In this document: one piece after another, positions 8,863 to 17,346 of the stretch | Numbering within the stretch: the stretch's first letter is position 1 | Layout of the letters: the number at the start of each line of letters is the position of its first letter | Assembly: GCF_003337355.1 (NCBI RefSeq) | Contig: NZ_QPJW01000007.1 | Location: 124,001 to 188,000 of the forward strand | Origin: Fontibacillus phaseoli | GTDB taxonomy: Bacteria; Bacillota; Bacilli; Paenibacillales; Paenibacillaceae | Direction of reading: 5' to 3' | DNA length: 64,000 nucleotides | Program-made: the position numbers and the translations under genes | The notes under the pieces: generated by a model | Database searches by the model: none | The model's input: the letters and a program-made list of their open reading frames with translations, nothing else | What the model was told of the DNA's origin: nothing

Positions 8863-10821
8863 TTAATGCGTTATGTTCAAAACAACCATACCGATCCCAT
8901 GGACTTCCAGTTTGTTATTCCGGAACGATTGAACGAATTCGTTCCCGTAATGCACTTGCCAGGCTCCCAAATCGGGCAGTTCCAAGGAAACCGGATCCGC
9001 GTTGGCGTTATAAAGTACATAAAGATGGCGGTCGGCATCGCCTCCGGCATGATTCCGCAGCGTATAAGCCACGGCATGGCCCGGCGCCGGTTCAAAATAC
9101 AAATGCTCGCGAATCTCCTGAGCTGTCCGCAATCGGAAAGCGGGGTGGGACTTCCGCAGCTTAATCAGGCTCGCCATGTATAATACGTCATTTTGACGGC
9201 CAGCACAGCGTTCCCAATCCAGCCAGTTGATCTCCACCGCTGATTTATAGCTGTTCTCCACCCCGTTTTTGGAACGCATGAATTCCTGTCCGGCATGAAT
9301 GAACGGGATGCCTTGACTGGTGAGAATCATCGCCGACGCGAGTCGGTGCATTCGGTTGCGTTGTTCTTCCGGTTCATTCGCGGAGGAAATATCCAACTTG
9401 TCCCAAAGCGTATGGTTATCATGGCATTCCACGTAATTGACGTTTTGTACAGGCTCATCCGCAAACTGTTCAATCGCCCCGCCGTAGCGGATGCCGCCGA
9501 CAATTCCGCGTTTGACGCCGTCCTCAAGCCCGCCGCCCTGGCTGACGAAGCCTTTCGATCCGAAAATAAAGGTGTCCCCTTTCACCGTATCGCGGATGCC
9601 GTCATTGAAATGAGCGATATTCGGCATGCGCCAGGCGTTGCCCTGATGGGCGCGACGTTCATCCGGCAGAACGGTTGCCATGTTCCAACCCTCGCCGATC
9701 ATCAGGATCGAAGGATCGATCTCATCGATCCGGCGCCGGATTTCGTTCATCGTATCCACATCGATCAAGCCCATCAGGTCGAACCGGAACCCGTCGATGT
9801 GGTATTCGCGGAGCCAATGCAGTACGGATTCGACGATGAATTTTCTCATCATGGGCCGTTCGGATGCGCATTCATTACCGCAGAACGAACCGTTGGAGAA
9901 AGTTCCGTCCGGGTTGTAACGAAGATAGTATCCCGGAACCAGCTTGGTGAAGTTGACGAGATATCCGTCATACACGTGGTTATAAACCACGTCCATGATA
10001 ACACGCAAGCCCCGATTATGAAGACTCCGGATACACTGCTTCAATTCCGTGATCCTTGAGGCCGGTTCATACGGATCCGCAGCATAAGATCCCTCTGGGA
10101 CGTTATAATTTTTCGGATCGTAACCCCAGTTAAAATGCGGCTGATCCAGCTTGGTTTCATCCACGCTCTCCGTGGAATAATCGTAAATCGGCTGCAACTG
10201 AACGTGCGTGATGCCAAGCCCGGCGATATGATCCAGTCCGGTCGGGATGCCACCCGGTCCGCGAGTGCCGCTTTCGGCAAGGCCAAGGTATTTTCCCTTA
10301 TGCTTGATACCGCTGCCGGGATGGATCGATAAATCCCGGACATGCAGCTCATAAATCACCGCATCCAAAGGCGAAGGAAACGGCGGCATCGCTTCGTCCC
10401 ACCGTTCCGGATCGGTACGGCGCAGATCGAGCACGACCGCCCGGTCGCCATTGACGCCGACCGCCTTGGCGTAAGGATCGGCCGCTTCGTTCCAACTCGC
10501 GCCCACCTTGACCCGGTACGTGTAATAAACGCCGTGGTAATCCCCGGCCGTTTCCAGCACCCACGTCCCTTGAACATCTCGGGTCATCGCCCGTTCGTGC
10601 ATCGGCAGGCTGTCCCAGGAGGAGTAGAACACGACCTTCGCCTCCGACGCCGTCGGCGCCCATAAGCGAAACATCGTTTTCTCCGGCGTATAAACCGCTC
10701 CCAGGTCATCGCCGCTATAATAAAATTTTTCATCAAACGCTACATCAAAAACCGAAACGCCTCCGGTTACCGCCGGATCGCCATAATCCATAATCACATC
10801 TATTTCCTTCTGTACCGACAA
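8863..10821 (-). CDS. pulA: Type I pullulanase (GH13)
   Basis: A protein of about 652 residues with an N-terminal CBM48-like domain (VYTPEKTMFRLWAPTASEAK) and a GH13 catalytic barrel. Visible motifs are the pullulanase signature FNWGYDPKNYNVPEGSYA, region I DVVYNHVYDG, region II DGFRFDLMGLID, region III MIGEGWN and region IV VECHDNHT. It hydrolyses alpha-1,6 branches of glycogen-like dextrins. No signal peptide is present, so it acts in the cytoplasm. TTG 10821 (MSVQKEID) is preferred because GGAGTG sits 7 nt upstream; an in-frame ATG at 10839 contains that site and is less likely. It follows the GDE gene in the same direction. Confidence 0.9.
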   Translation of the reverse strand: MSVQKEIDVIMDYGDPAVTGGVSVFDVAFDEKFYYSGDDLGAVYTPEKTMFRLWAPTASEAKVVFYSSWDSLPMHERAMTRDVQGTWVLETAGDYHGVYYTYRVKVGASWNEAADPYAKAVGVNGDRAVVLDLRRTDPERWDEAMPPFPSPLDAVIYELHVRDLSIHPGSGIKHKGKYLGLAESGTRGPGGIPTGLDHIAGLGITHVQLQPIYDYSTESVDETKLDQPHFNWGYDPKNYNVPEGSYAADPYEPASRITELKQCIRSLHNRGLRVIMDVVYNHVYDGYLVNFTKLVPGYYLRYNPDGTFSNGSFCGNECASERPMMRKFIVESVLHWLREYHIDGFRFDLMGLIDVDTMNEIRRRIDEIDPSILMIGEGWNMATVLPDERRAHQGNAWRMPNIAHFNDGIRDTVKGDTFIFGSKGFVSQGGGLEDGVKRGIVGGIRYGGAIEQFADEPVQNVNYVECHDNHTLWDKLDISSANEPEEQRNRMHRLASAMILTSQGIPFIHAGQEFMRSKNGVENSYKSAVEINWLDWERCAGRQNDVLYMASLIKLRKSHPAFRLRTAQEIREHLYFEPAPGHAVAYTLRNHAGGDADRHLYVLYNANADPVSLELPDLGAWQVHYGNEFVQSFRNNKLEVHGIGMVVLNITH

Positions 10822-10991
10822 TGGATTCACTCCAATCATATAAAATTGTCGCGCCTCTGTTTCCCAGGCTTCAAATCACGAGTTATTTGAACAGCCGCTT
10901 ATTTAAGATGCTTCCGATGCAGCTTTCTTTCAGAAAGCTTTCAGCTTCTTCGGAATCATTTTACTCCCTTGCCTGCATCGTATACTTTTGT

Positions 10992-13028
10992 TCATCTTAA
11001 ATAAGGCAAGACATCCTCGGTATACGCCCGCAAAATCTCCCCAACACTCCAGGCTTGCGAGAAACAGCCCCGCCCCGTACAGGCAAACTCGCCGTCGAAA
11101 ATCTCGGCGATCCCGCCGATAGCTCCGTCTTGAAGATGATCCTCGAACACCTCGCACATCTCCTTGGCCGCAGACACGGCTTCCTCGCTGTAACCGTTTA
11201 CTTTACAATAAGCGGAAATAAATGCACCTAGCGGGAATGCCCATACGGTGCCCATATGATATGCGCCGTCCCGGTCAATGAGCTTGCCGATGTACCGGGG
11301 TTTATATTCCGGATCTTCAAAAGAAAGCGACCGCAGTCCGTATGGCGTATACAAATGCTTATACACGGTACCCACGACAGCTTTTTCTCTCTCCGGGGGA
11401 AGCGTCGTAAACGGAAGCGAGACTGCCCAGATTTGATTCGGTCTGATTTTTCCGTCATTTTCCAATAACCCGTCGCCCTGGTCCACATCGACCACATCGT
11501 ACAAACACTCCGCCTCTTCATTCCAGAACCGGCGGTTGAAGGATTCGCACACTTGTCGTGCTAATGCATCATATGGCTCCATGTCCCCAAAACGTTCCGC
11601 CAGTTCCGCCATGACACAGAGCGCGTTGTACCATAGGGCATTAATCTCCACCGGTTTCCCATGCCGCGGGGTGACGACCCATTCGCCGACCCTTACATCC
11701 ATCCAGGTCACTTGATCCAAACCGCCGCCTGCACGGATTAACCCGTCCACGTCCATGCCAATAGAAAAGTCGGTTCCTGTTTTATAGGCATTGACAATTT
11801 CCTTAAGCTTCGGATAAATTTTCTCCTCAATAAACCGGTAATCCTTGGGATTTCCGGTATAGCGCAAATACTCATGAACGGAATGAAAATACCAGAGTGA
11901 AGCGTCGACCGTATTGTATAGCGGCTCCTGGCCGTCATCGGGAAACATGTTGGGGATCAGCCCGTTGTGTACGTATCGCGAGAACGATTCCAGAATTTCT
12001 CTGGCATCCCCAAACCGTTTGGTCGATAGCGCCAGCCCTTGCATCGCGATCATCGTATCCCGACCCCAGTCGGTAAACCAGGGGTACCCTGCAAGTACGG
12101 TTTTCAGTCCCGTCGATTCACGGTGGACGATAAAGTGATCCGCCGTCTCCACCAGACGGTCGGCAAACCGGTTTTTGTAACCGGCATGGGCCACCAGCCC
12201 GTCCATTCGCTGCTTATATTCGCGGACGATGGTGAATCCGTCTTTGTCGTCGAGACAATCTATGGAACATTTTACATAGAAGGTTTTCTTTTCATACGGT
12301 TTCAAAGCTACGTGAATTTCATAGGGAGTATAATGATAGTCCACCCCCATGAATCCGTTACGGTTCTCAAACTTGTAAAAGTGAGCCTCTTCATATAAAT
12401 AGGGCGGCGTTGCCATCGTCACCGGAAACGTGGATCGGTCCACGTATTCTCCATCGGACGTCATGAAGTAGATTGCCGTTTCCGGCTGGCTGTCGGGTAT
12501 CAGCTTAAGCTTCTTTCCCGTCTGCTTCATTTTAAAAGAAAGACTCCCCTTCTCCGAAGCTTCGCCCGGCGAGCGGTGATTGAACAGCGGAACCAGCTTA
12601 AGGATCGTCTGCTCCCTCCCTCCCGTTACTTCATAACAAACGGTCACTGTGTTGCGGCCATATTCCATGGCGATCGTTTTTCGGATCGTCACGTCCTCCA
12701 CCTGATAGTGATATTCAGGAACGGTATCCAGTTTGAAGCGTCTTAAATAATGCTGTCCTTCCTTCTGCCAATTCACGTACTGCTGCGAGGTTAAATCGTA
12801 AGTTTTGCCGCCGATCTGCACCTGCTCCTGGGTTCTTGTAAATACCAACACCCGGTTGACGGGCGCTTTGGTCGAAGCAACCAGATATCCATGGGACATC
12901 CGGAACCCGCCCCCGGGCACCGAGTGGCTCGCATAACCGCCGATCCCGTTGCCGATCAGCCATTCCCGTTCATTGCCTTCCTCGATCGTGCGCCAGGCGC
13001 TCCGCCCCAATACGTATGCTCTTTCCAT
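10992..13028 (-). CDS. Amylo-alpha-1,6-glucosidase / glycogen debranching enzyme (GH133)
   Basis: A 678-residue protein with a beta-rich N-terminal GDE_N domain (EREWLIGNGIGGYASHSVPGGGFRMSHGYLVAS) and a C-terminal (alpha/alpha)6 GDE_C domain from about residue 290 (GYPWFTDWGRDTMIAMQGLAL, GLIPNMFPDDG, NTVDASLWYFHSV). The family removes the alpha-1,6-linked glucose stub during glycogen or maltodextrin breakdown. There is no signal peptide. A GGGGGAA site precedes ATG 13028. It is the first gene of a likely two-gene unit with pullulanase, driven by a good sigma-A promoter with a LacI-type operator. Confidence 0.9.
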   Translation of the reverse strand: MERAYVLGRSAWRTIEEGNEREWLIGNGIGGYASHSVPGGGFRMSHGYLVASTKAPVNRVLVFTRTQEQVQIGGKTYDLTSQQYVNWQKEGQHYLRRFKLDTVPEYHYQVEDVTIRKTIAMEYGRNTVTVCYEVTGGREQTILKLVPLFNHRSPGEASEKGSLSFKMKQTGKKLKLIPDSQPETAIYFMTSDGEYVDRSTFPVTMATPPYLYEEAHFYKFENRNGFMGVDYHYTPYEIHVALKPYEKKTFYVKCSIDCLDDKDGFTIVREYKQRMDGLVAHAGYKNRFADRLVETADHFIVHRESTGLKTVLAGYPWFTDWGRDTMIAMQGLALSTKRFGDAREILESFSRYVHNGLIPNMFPDDGQEPLYNTVDASLWYFHSVHEYLRYTGNPKDYRFIEEKIYPKLKEIVNAYKTGTDFSIGMDVDGLIRAGGGLDQVTWMDVRVGEWVVTPRHGKPVEINALWYNALCVMAELAERFGDMEPYDALARQVCESFNRRFWNEEAECLYDVVDVDQGDGLLENDGKIRPNQIWAVSLPFTTLPPEREKAVVGTVYKHLYTPYGLRSLSFEDPEYKPRYIGKLIDRDGAYHMGTVWAFPLGAFISAYCKVNGYSEEAVSAAKEMCEVFEDHLQDGAIGGIAEIFDGEFACTGRGCFSQAWSVGEILRAYTEDVLPYLR

Positions 13029-13080
13029 GCCGCAATTCCCCCTTTGCCGCTACGGAAAAGAGGTCATCTCCGCAGCTACT

Positions 13081-13139
13081 TAAACGTTTACTCAACCTTT
13101 ATGTGCTGCATTATATCATCGCTCTCTTGCATGGGTCAA
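13081..13139 (-). promoter_or_regulatory. Sigma-A promoter and operator of the debranching genes
   Basis: On the minus strand, TTGACC (complement of 13134-13139), an 18-nt spacer and TATAAT (complement of 13110-13115) form a near-consensus promoter. The 10-bp palindrome TAAACGTTTA at 13081-13090 lies downstream of the -10, where a repressor would block transcription. A second half-site-like CGTTTGC occurs just beyond the -35 (about 13141-13147). Confidence 0.75.
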
Positions 13140-13275
13140 TCGTTTGCACAATGATGCCGGAACAATATATTAGCTCTATTCATTTCTGCCTCATCTTTTC
13201 CGATAAATATACATGACTTAGTTCTTTCGAACTATTACGATGCATTTGAAATAAGTCAGTCGGAGGTAGTCATCC

Positions 13276-13992
13276 ATGTTTTGTTCGAATTGCGGTAGTA
13301 AACTACTTGAGAATGACAAATTTTGCGTTAGCTGCGGGAGCGTGGTGAAACCCCGGGAAGAGACGGTGGCTACCGCACCTTCCGATGCACATGCGCCCGG
13401 TTCGGCCGAATATGCGGCAGGGCGTCAGGGACGGAGCACGGAGCCGACCGAAGAGGATCTCGCTTTGTTTGTCGGCAAGAAGGCCGACGAATATTTGGTT
13501 TTTTGGAAAGAAGACCGGCGCTGGAATTGGCCCGCTTTTCTGTTCGGCGGGTATTGGATGCTATACAGGGGAATGTATCTGTATCTGCTGCTCTACTTGG
13601 TCGCGATGAGCTTCATGGTCAATATCGTCCGCGCTATCATGTTCCCGGTGTATTATTTCTCGGGAGATGTCGTCGTCGCGGTTCTGATCGCCAATGTCGT
13701 GCTTCAGGCCATCTTTGCCCTGATCGCCAACAAAATCTATCTGCATCATGCCCGGCGGAAAATCAGGGCACTTAACTCTCGCTTGGCTAACTTCCCGGAG
13801 ATTCGGGAAGAACGAATAGCGGCTACCGGCGAAACGAGTCTGTATATCCCCATCGCCCTCGCCGTATTGCCTGTACTGATCGGAATCGTTGCTACGCTCT
13901 TTTACTCGGTCTACGTATACAAGGAAATCAATGAAGAGATTCGTTACCGGCAGGACAGCAGTATGGTCCAGCCTTATTTACAGGTAACTTAA
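13276..13992 (+). CDS. Zinc-ribbon membrane protein (DUF2628-like)
   Basis: A 238-residue protein with an N-terminal zinc ribbon: CSNCGSKLLENDKFCVSCG at residues 3-21, two CxxC pairs. A variable linker follows, then a DUF2628-type region (VFWKEDRRWNWPAFLFGGYWMLYRGMY near residues 76-105) leading into three hydrophobic segments. A final membrane segment lies around residues 193-216 before a short tail. Function is unknown; such proteins are common single-gene units in Bacillales. GGAGG lies 11 nt before ATG 13276, and a strong terminator follows at once. Confidence 0.75.
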   Translation: MFCSNCGSKLLENDKFCVSCGSVVKPREETVATAPSDAHAPGSAEYAAGRQGRSTEPTEEDLALFVGKKADEYLVFWKEDRRWNWPAFLFGGYWMLYRGMYLYLLLYLVAMSFMVNIVRAIMFPVYYFSGDVVVAVLIANVVLQAIFALIANKIYLHHARRKIRALNSRLANFPEIREERIAATGETSLYIPIALAVLPVLIGIVATLFYSVYVYKEINEEIRYRQDSSMVQPYLQVT

Positions 13993-14029
13993 AAGAACGG
14001 TGGAGCAAAAGATGCTCCACCGTTCTTTG
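13991..14029. terminator. Bidirectional terminator between convergent genes
   Basis: A perfect 16-bp stem (AAAGAACGGTGGAGCA and its complement) with a 5-nt loop, T-rich on the plus side and with a short T run on the minus side. It ends the zinc-ribbon gene and may also serve the convergent flavoprotein gene. Confidence 0.85.
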
Positions 14030-14106
14030 TTTAGTCCCTGTCTTATTCTCGTCATTGGATTAGTTCCAATGAGCGTAGGAGGCATGCGCTCCACAGCCCC
14101 CTGCCG

Positions 14107-15543
14107 CTAGACTCCCGCCTTCTCCAGCATACCGCGGGCGATCCAGACGCCGGCCGCTCCCGCCTGGGCAAGGCCCCGGGTGATTCCGGCCCCGTCCCCG
14201 CCGCAGTATAGCCCGGCGACTTCGGTTTCCAGCGATTCCGACAGCTTCGGACGCGCCGAATAGAACTTCGCCTCGACGCCATAGAAGAGCGTATGCTCGG
14301 AGGCGATGCCCGGGGTGACTTTTTCGAGCGCCTCGACCATTTCGATCAAACTTTTCATTGTGTTGTATGGGAGCACGAGCCCCAGATCCCCCGGAACGGC
14401 TTCTTTCAGAGTCGGCTCCAGGAAGCCCTCCGCAATACGCCCTGCCGTCGAACGCCGTCCGCGCAAAATATCCCCATACTTCTGGATGATGACGCCACCG
14501 TTAGAAAGGTCGTTCGCCCGCTGACAAATCTCCCTTGCATATTCGTTCGGTTTATCGAACGGATCGGTAAATTTGTGCGAAACCAGCAGCGCAAAATTCG
14601 TATTTGATGATCCCAGCGCGGGATCCTTATAAGAATGCCCGTTGGCCGCCATGACGCCGCTATGGTTCTCCACCACGACATGTCCCGACGGATTGCTGCA
14701 AAACGTGCGGACCCGGGTACCAACCGATGTATTAAAGATGAATTTGCCTTCATAGAGATGTTCATTGATCTCTCTCATGACGACGTCGGAGGTTTCTACC
14801 CGGACGCCTACATCAACTTGATTGTTCGTCATTTTCAAGCGGCGCTTCTTCAATATGTCGGTCAGCCAGGCCGAACCGTCGCGTCCCGGAGCCACCATTA
14901 CTTGATCCGCCTCATAAGTGTCGCCATTTTTCAAAATAACGCCCTGAACGCGATGTTTCCCGTCTTCTTTGACGGTAATCAGGTCTTCTACTTCCGCCTT
15001 ATAGACCATGTCAATCACCGTATTCAAGTGTTCATATATCGATTTCAAAATCTCCAGGTTTTGTTCCGTACCGAGATGACGGACCTGGGCACGCAGCAAC
15101 TTCAGTCCGGCGGCATACCCCCGCTGTTCGATTCCCCGGATCGCGTCGGTCATCGGATCGGTGATGCTTTGAGTTGCCCCATGCTCGAGATTGATCGAAT
15201 CCACATAAGTGATCAGCTCGAGCACTTTGGAAGGCGCAATGTAGTCGGTCAGCCAGCCGCCGAACTCGGTCGTAATATTGAACTTGCCGTCGCTGTAAGC
15301 ACCGGCACCGCCAAACCCCGCCGTGATGGAGCATGCCGGCAGGCAGCCGGCAAATTCCTTCTTGCCCGCAGCCGGAGGACAAAGCGTAATTTTTTCCTCC
15401 AAAATCGGGCAACGACGGCGGTAAATATCATGCCCTTTATCAACCAGCAGCACTTTCCAGTGCGGCGCTTTCCGGGTCAATTCGTAACAAGCGAAAATTC
15501 CCGCAGGACCGGCGCCAACCACAATTACATCGTATTTACTCAT
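14107..15543 (-). CDS. FAD-dependent dehydrogenase (COG2509-type flavoprotein)
   Basis: A 478-residue flavoprotein that starts directly with the Rossmann motif VIVVGAGPAG (residues 6-15). It also has ACSITAGFGGAGAYSDGKFN, VMVAPGRDGSAW and a C-terminal FAD-site stretch AGLYCGGDGAGITRGLAQAGAAGVWIARG. The substrate of this family is not established. ATG 15543 is chosen because GGAGGAG lies 6 nt upstream; the frame extends further only through the riboswitch and terminator. Regulation is visible: a guanine-class riboswitch and a terminator occupy the leader, which suggests a role tied to purine availability. Confidence 0.82.
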   Translation of the reverse strand: MSKYDVIVVGAGPAGIFACYELTRKAPHWKVLLVDKGHDIYRRRCPILEEKITLCPPAAGKKEFAGCLPACSITAGFGGAGAYSDGKFNITTEFGGWLTDYIAPSKVLELITYVDSINLEHGATQSITDPMTDAIRGIEQRGYAAGLKLLRAQVRHLGTEQNLEILKSIYEHLNTVIDMVYKAEVEDLITVKEDGKHRVQGVILKNGDTYEADQVMVAPGRDGSAWLTDILKKRRLKMTNNQVDVGVRVETSDVVMREINEHLYEGKFIFNTSVGTRVRTFCSNPSGHVVVENHSGVMAANGHSYKDPALGSSNTNFALLVSHKFTDPFDKPNEYAREICQRANDLSNGGVIIQKYGDILRGRRSTAGRIAEGFLEPTLKEAVPGDLGLVLPYNTMKSLIEMVEALEKVTPGIASEHTLFYGVEAKFYSARPKLSESLETEVAGLYCGGDGAGITRGLAQAGAAGVWIARGMLEKAGV

Positions 15544-15577
15544 CTGTCTCCTCCTGGGTCTGTAGATAAATAGGCAT

Positions 15578-15630
15578 AAAAAAATCCCGGCTATGAATAG
15601 GTATGCATAAGCACCCATTCGTAGCCAGGA
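15578..15630 (-). terminator. Riboswitch expression-platform terminator
   Basis: On the minus strand, a 17-bp imperfect stem (15614-15630 with 15585-15601) is followed by seven T. Its 5' arm consists of the 3' strand of aptamer helix P1, the P3-P1 joint and the end of P3. Aptamer folding and terminator folding are therefore mutually exclusive, which predicts antitermination when ligand binds. Confidence 0.8.
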
Positions 15631-15684
15631 ATTTGTGGTTCCTTGTAGAGACCCTCAAACCGTATTTTCGAGGATATACGAATA
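15617..15684 (-). ncRNA. Purine riboswitch aptamer, guanine class
   Basis: A three-way junction can be drawn: P1 (ATTCGTA/TACGAAT), P2 (CCTCGAA/TTTGAGG, loop AATACGG) and P3 (AAGGAA region, loop CCACAAA). The loops keep the nucleotides that make the L2-L3 kissing contact (GG with CC). Aligned to the B. subtilis xpt aptamer, pocket positions U22, U47, U51 and C74 are all present; C74 indicates guanine or hypoxanthine rather than adenine. Differences are a missing A24, U48 to C, and A73 to G next to the specificity base. It precedes the flavoprotein gene. Confidence 0.85.
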
Positions 15685-15723
15685 CTCTGTAAGACATATT
15701 TCAGTTATCACATCACGTTAGTA

Positions 15724-15752
15724 ATAATATCGTTTAAATACGTACGAGTCAA
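15724..15752 (-). promoter_or_regulatory. Sigma-A promoter of the riboswitch transcript
   Basis: On the minus strand, TTGACT (complement of 15747-15752), a 17-nt spacer and TATTAT (complement of 15724-15729). The predicted start is about 30 nt before the aptamer. The AT-rich stretch 15753-15870 shows no gene. Confidence 0.75.
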
Positions 15753-15877
15753 TATCTAATTATATTATTATTCGTATTCTGCTGTTATCAAGAAACATAA
15801 TTATATATTTATTGTCAATTCAGCATAAAAACACGAACATTAAATTCTATTTTCAAAGTAAAAAAAGCTGCTTCACA

Positions 15878-15907
15878 TTCGCATTCATATTTAAATTGCT
15901 ATATAAT
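15878..15907 (+). promoter_or_regulatory. Promoter of the CorC/HlyC-type gene
   Basis: A perfect -10 TATAAT at 15902-15907 lies 18 nt after a weak -35 TTCGCA at 15878-15883, in AT-rich DNA. It points to the gene starting at 15960. Confidence 0.55.
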
Positions 15908-15959
15908 AGTCTTATGTTTTTATTCATATTTTCTAAATAAAAAGGAGTAGATGTAGAGA

Positions 15960-17273
15960 ATGGACAGTGACAGGCTTTTGGTATTAAATTTGGTTTTGGT
16001 CGTGGTTCTGATTGCGCTGACGGCATTTTTCGTGGCGGTGGAATTTGCGATCGTCCGAGTACGGGGAAGCAGAGTGGATCAATTGATCGCCGAAGGGCAC
16101 AAGAAGGCGTTGTCCGTCAAACAGGTAACCTCGAATCTTGACGGCTACTTATCGGCGTGCCAATTGGGGATCACCATTACGGCTCTCGGACTCGGTTGGC
16201 TGGGGGAACCTACGGTAGAGAAAATATTGCATCCGGTGTTCCACAGTCTCCATATACCTGAAGCATTAGGCGGTGTGCTTTCATTCATTATCGCGTTTGT
16301 AGTAATCACTTATCTTCACGTCGTTGTAGGCGAATTGGCGCCGAAAACGATAGCGATCCGCAAAGCGGAGAGCGTCGCCATGATTACGGCGAAACCGCTC
16401 ATTTTTTTTACCAAGGTTATGCGCCCCTTCATCTGGGCGTTGAATGGTTCGGCAAACCAACTCGTAAGGCTGATCGGGATCAAACCCGCGTCCGAACATG
16501 AGGAAGCCCACTCGGAAGAAGAATTACAGATCATCATCAATGAAAGCTTCGAGAGCGGAAAGATCAATCAAAGCGAATACGGTTATGTGAACCGGATTTT
16601 TGCTTTTGATAACCTGCTCGCCAAGGAAATTATGGTCCCCCGCACCGATATGGTGTGCTTATATACGGATAAAACGCGCCAGGAAAACCTGGACATTATC
16701 AAGGAACAGCAATATACCCGGTTCCCGGTCGTGGAACAAAGCAAGGACAATGTTATCGGTACCGTGAATACCAAGCAATTCTTCCTTGCTTATGAGGACA
16801 ACCCGAATCTGGAGGTTGCTTCGCTGTTGCAGCCTGTCATGGCGGTATCCGAGGTCACCCCGGTCAATGAGCTGCTTAAGCGGATGCAGCGCGAAGGCAC
16901 TCACATTGCCATTCTGATCGACGAGTACGGCGGAACGGCCGGCCTTGTCACCATCGAGGATATTCTGGAAGAGATCGTTGGCGAAATACGCGACGAATTC
17001 GACAAGGAAGAAGAACAACCGCTTGTACAGCTCAGCGATACCCACGTCGTCGTCGACGGTAAAGTAACCGTTAACCAGATCAACGATGTGCTGATGTCCG
17101 ACCTAGATACGGAGGATGTCGACACTATCGGGGGATGGCTGTACGGAAGACATCCTGAAATGAATGTCGGGGAAACGCTGGAACATCAAGATTTGTTGTT
17201 TAAATTGCTGGATAAAGAGCCTCACCGTTTCAGAAAGCTTGAAATCATCAAGCAGACGGTACAGCCCGAATAG
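15960..17273 (+). CDS. CNNM/CorC (HlyC)-family transmembrane CBS protein
   Basis: A 437-residue protein with an N-terminal CNNM (DUF21) domain of about four membrane helices (residues 1-190), including the conserved LGWLGEPTVEKIL and HVVVGELAPKTIAI segments. A CBS-domain pair follows (about 205-335; MVPRTDMVCLYTDK, THIAILIDEYGGTAGLVTIEDILEEIVGEI), then a C-terminal CorC_HlyC domain (about 350-430). The family is linked to Mg2+/Co2+ efflux or resistance, and the old name hemolysin is misleading. AAGGAG lies 12 nt before ATG 15960. It is divergent from the riboswitch-controlled flavoprotein and monocistronic. Confidence 0.9.
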   Translation: MDSDRLLVLNLVLVVVLIALTAFFVAVEFAIVRVRGSRVDQLIAEGHKKALSVKQVTSNLDGYLSACQLGITITALGLGWLGEPTVEKILHPVFHSLHIPEALGGVLSFIIAFVVITYLHVVVGELAPKTIAIRKAESVAMITAKPLIFFTKVMRPFIWALNGSANQLVRLIGIKPASEHEEAHSEEELQIIINESFESGKINQSEYGYVNRIFAFDNLLAKEIMVPRTDMVCLYTDKTRQENLDIIKEQQYTRFPVVEQSKDNVIGTVNTKQFFLAYEDNPNLEVASLLQPVMAVSEVTPVNELLKRMQREGTHIAILIDEYGGTAGLVTIEDILEEIVGEIRDEFDKEEEQPLVQLSDTHVVVDGKVTVNQINDVLMSDLDTEDVDTIGGWLYGRHPEMNVGETLEHQDLLFKLLDKEPHRFRKLEIIKQTVQPE

Positions 17274-17294
17274 GGAGTTCAACCAATATAAATA

Positions 17295-17341
17295 AAGAAG
17301 CCTCAACCCCGGATAATGTCCAAAGGGTTGAGGCTTCTTTG
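17295..17341. terminator. Bidirectional terminator
   Basis: A perfect 16-bp stem (17295-17310 with 17326-17341) is followed by a T run on the plus strand. It lies between the convergent CorC-type and DUF4129 genes and may end both. Confidence 0.85.
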
Positions 17342-17346
17342 TTTTT

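Noticed and set aside
10921..10939. Hairpin AGCTTTCT/AGAAAGCT between the GDE and pullulanase genes
   Set aside because: No T run follows on the minus strand, so it was not called a terminator.
15544..15618. N-terminal extension of the flavoprotein with a hydrophobic segment
   Set aside because: It is encoded by the riboswitch and terminator RNA; a strong ribosome binding site and the Rossmann motif place the start at 15543.
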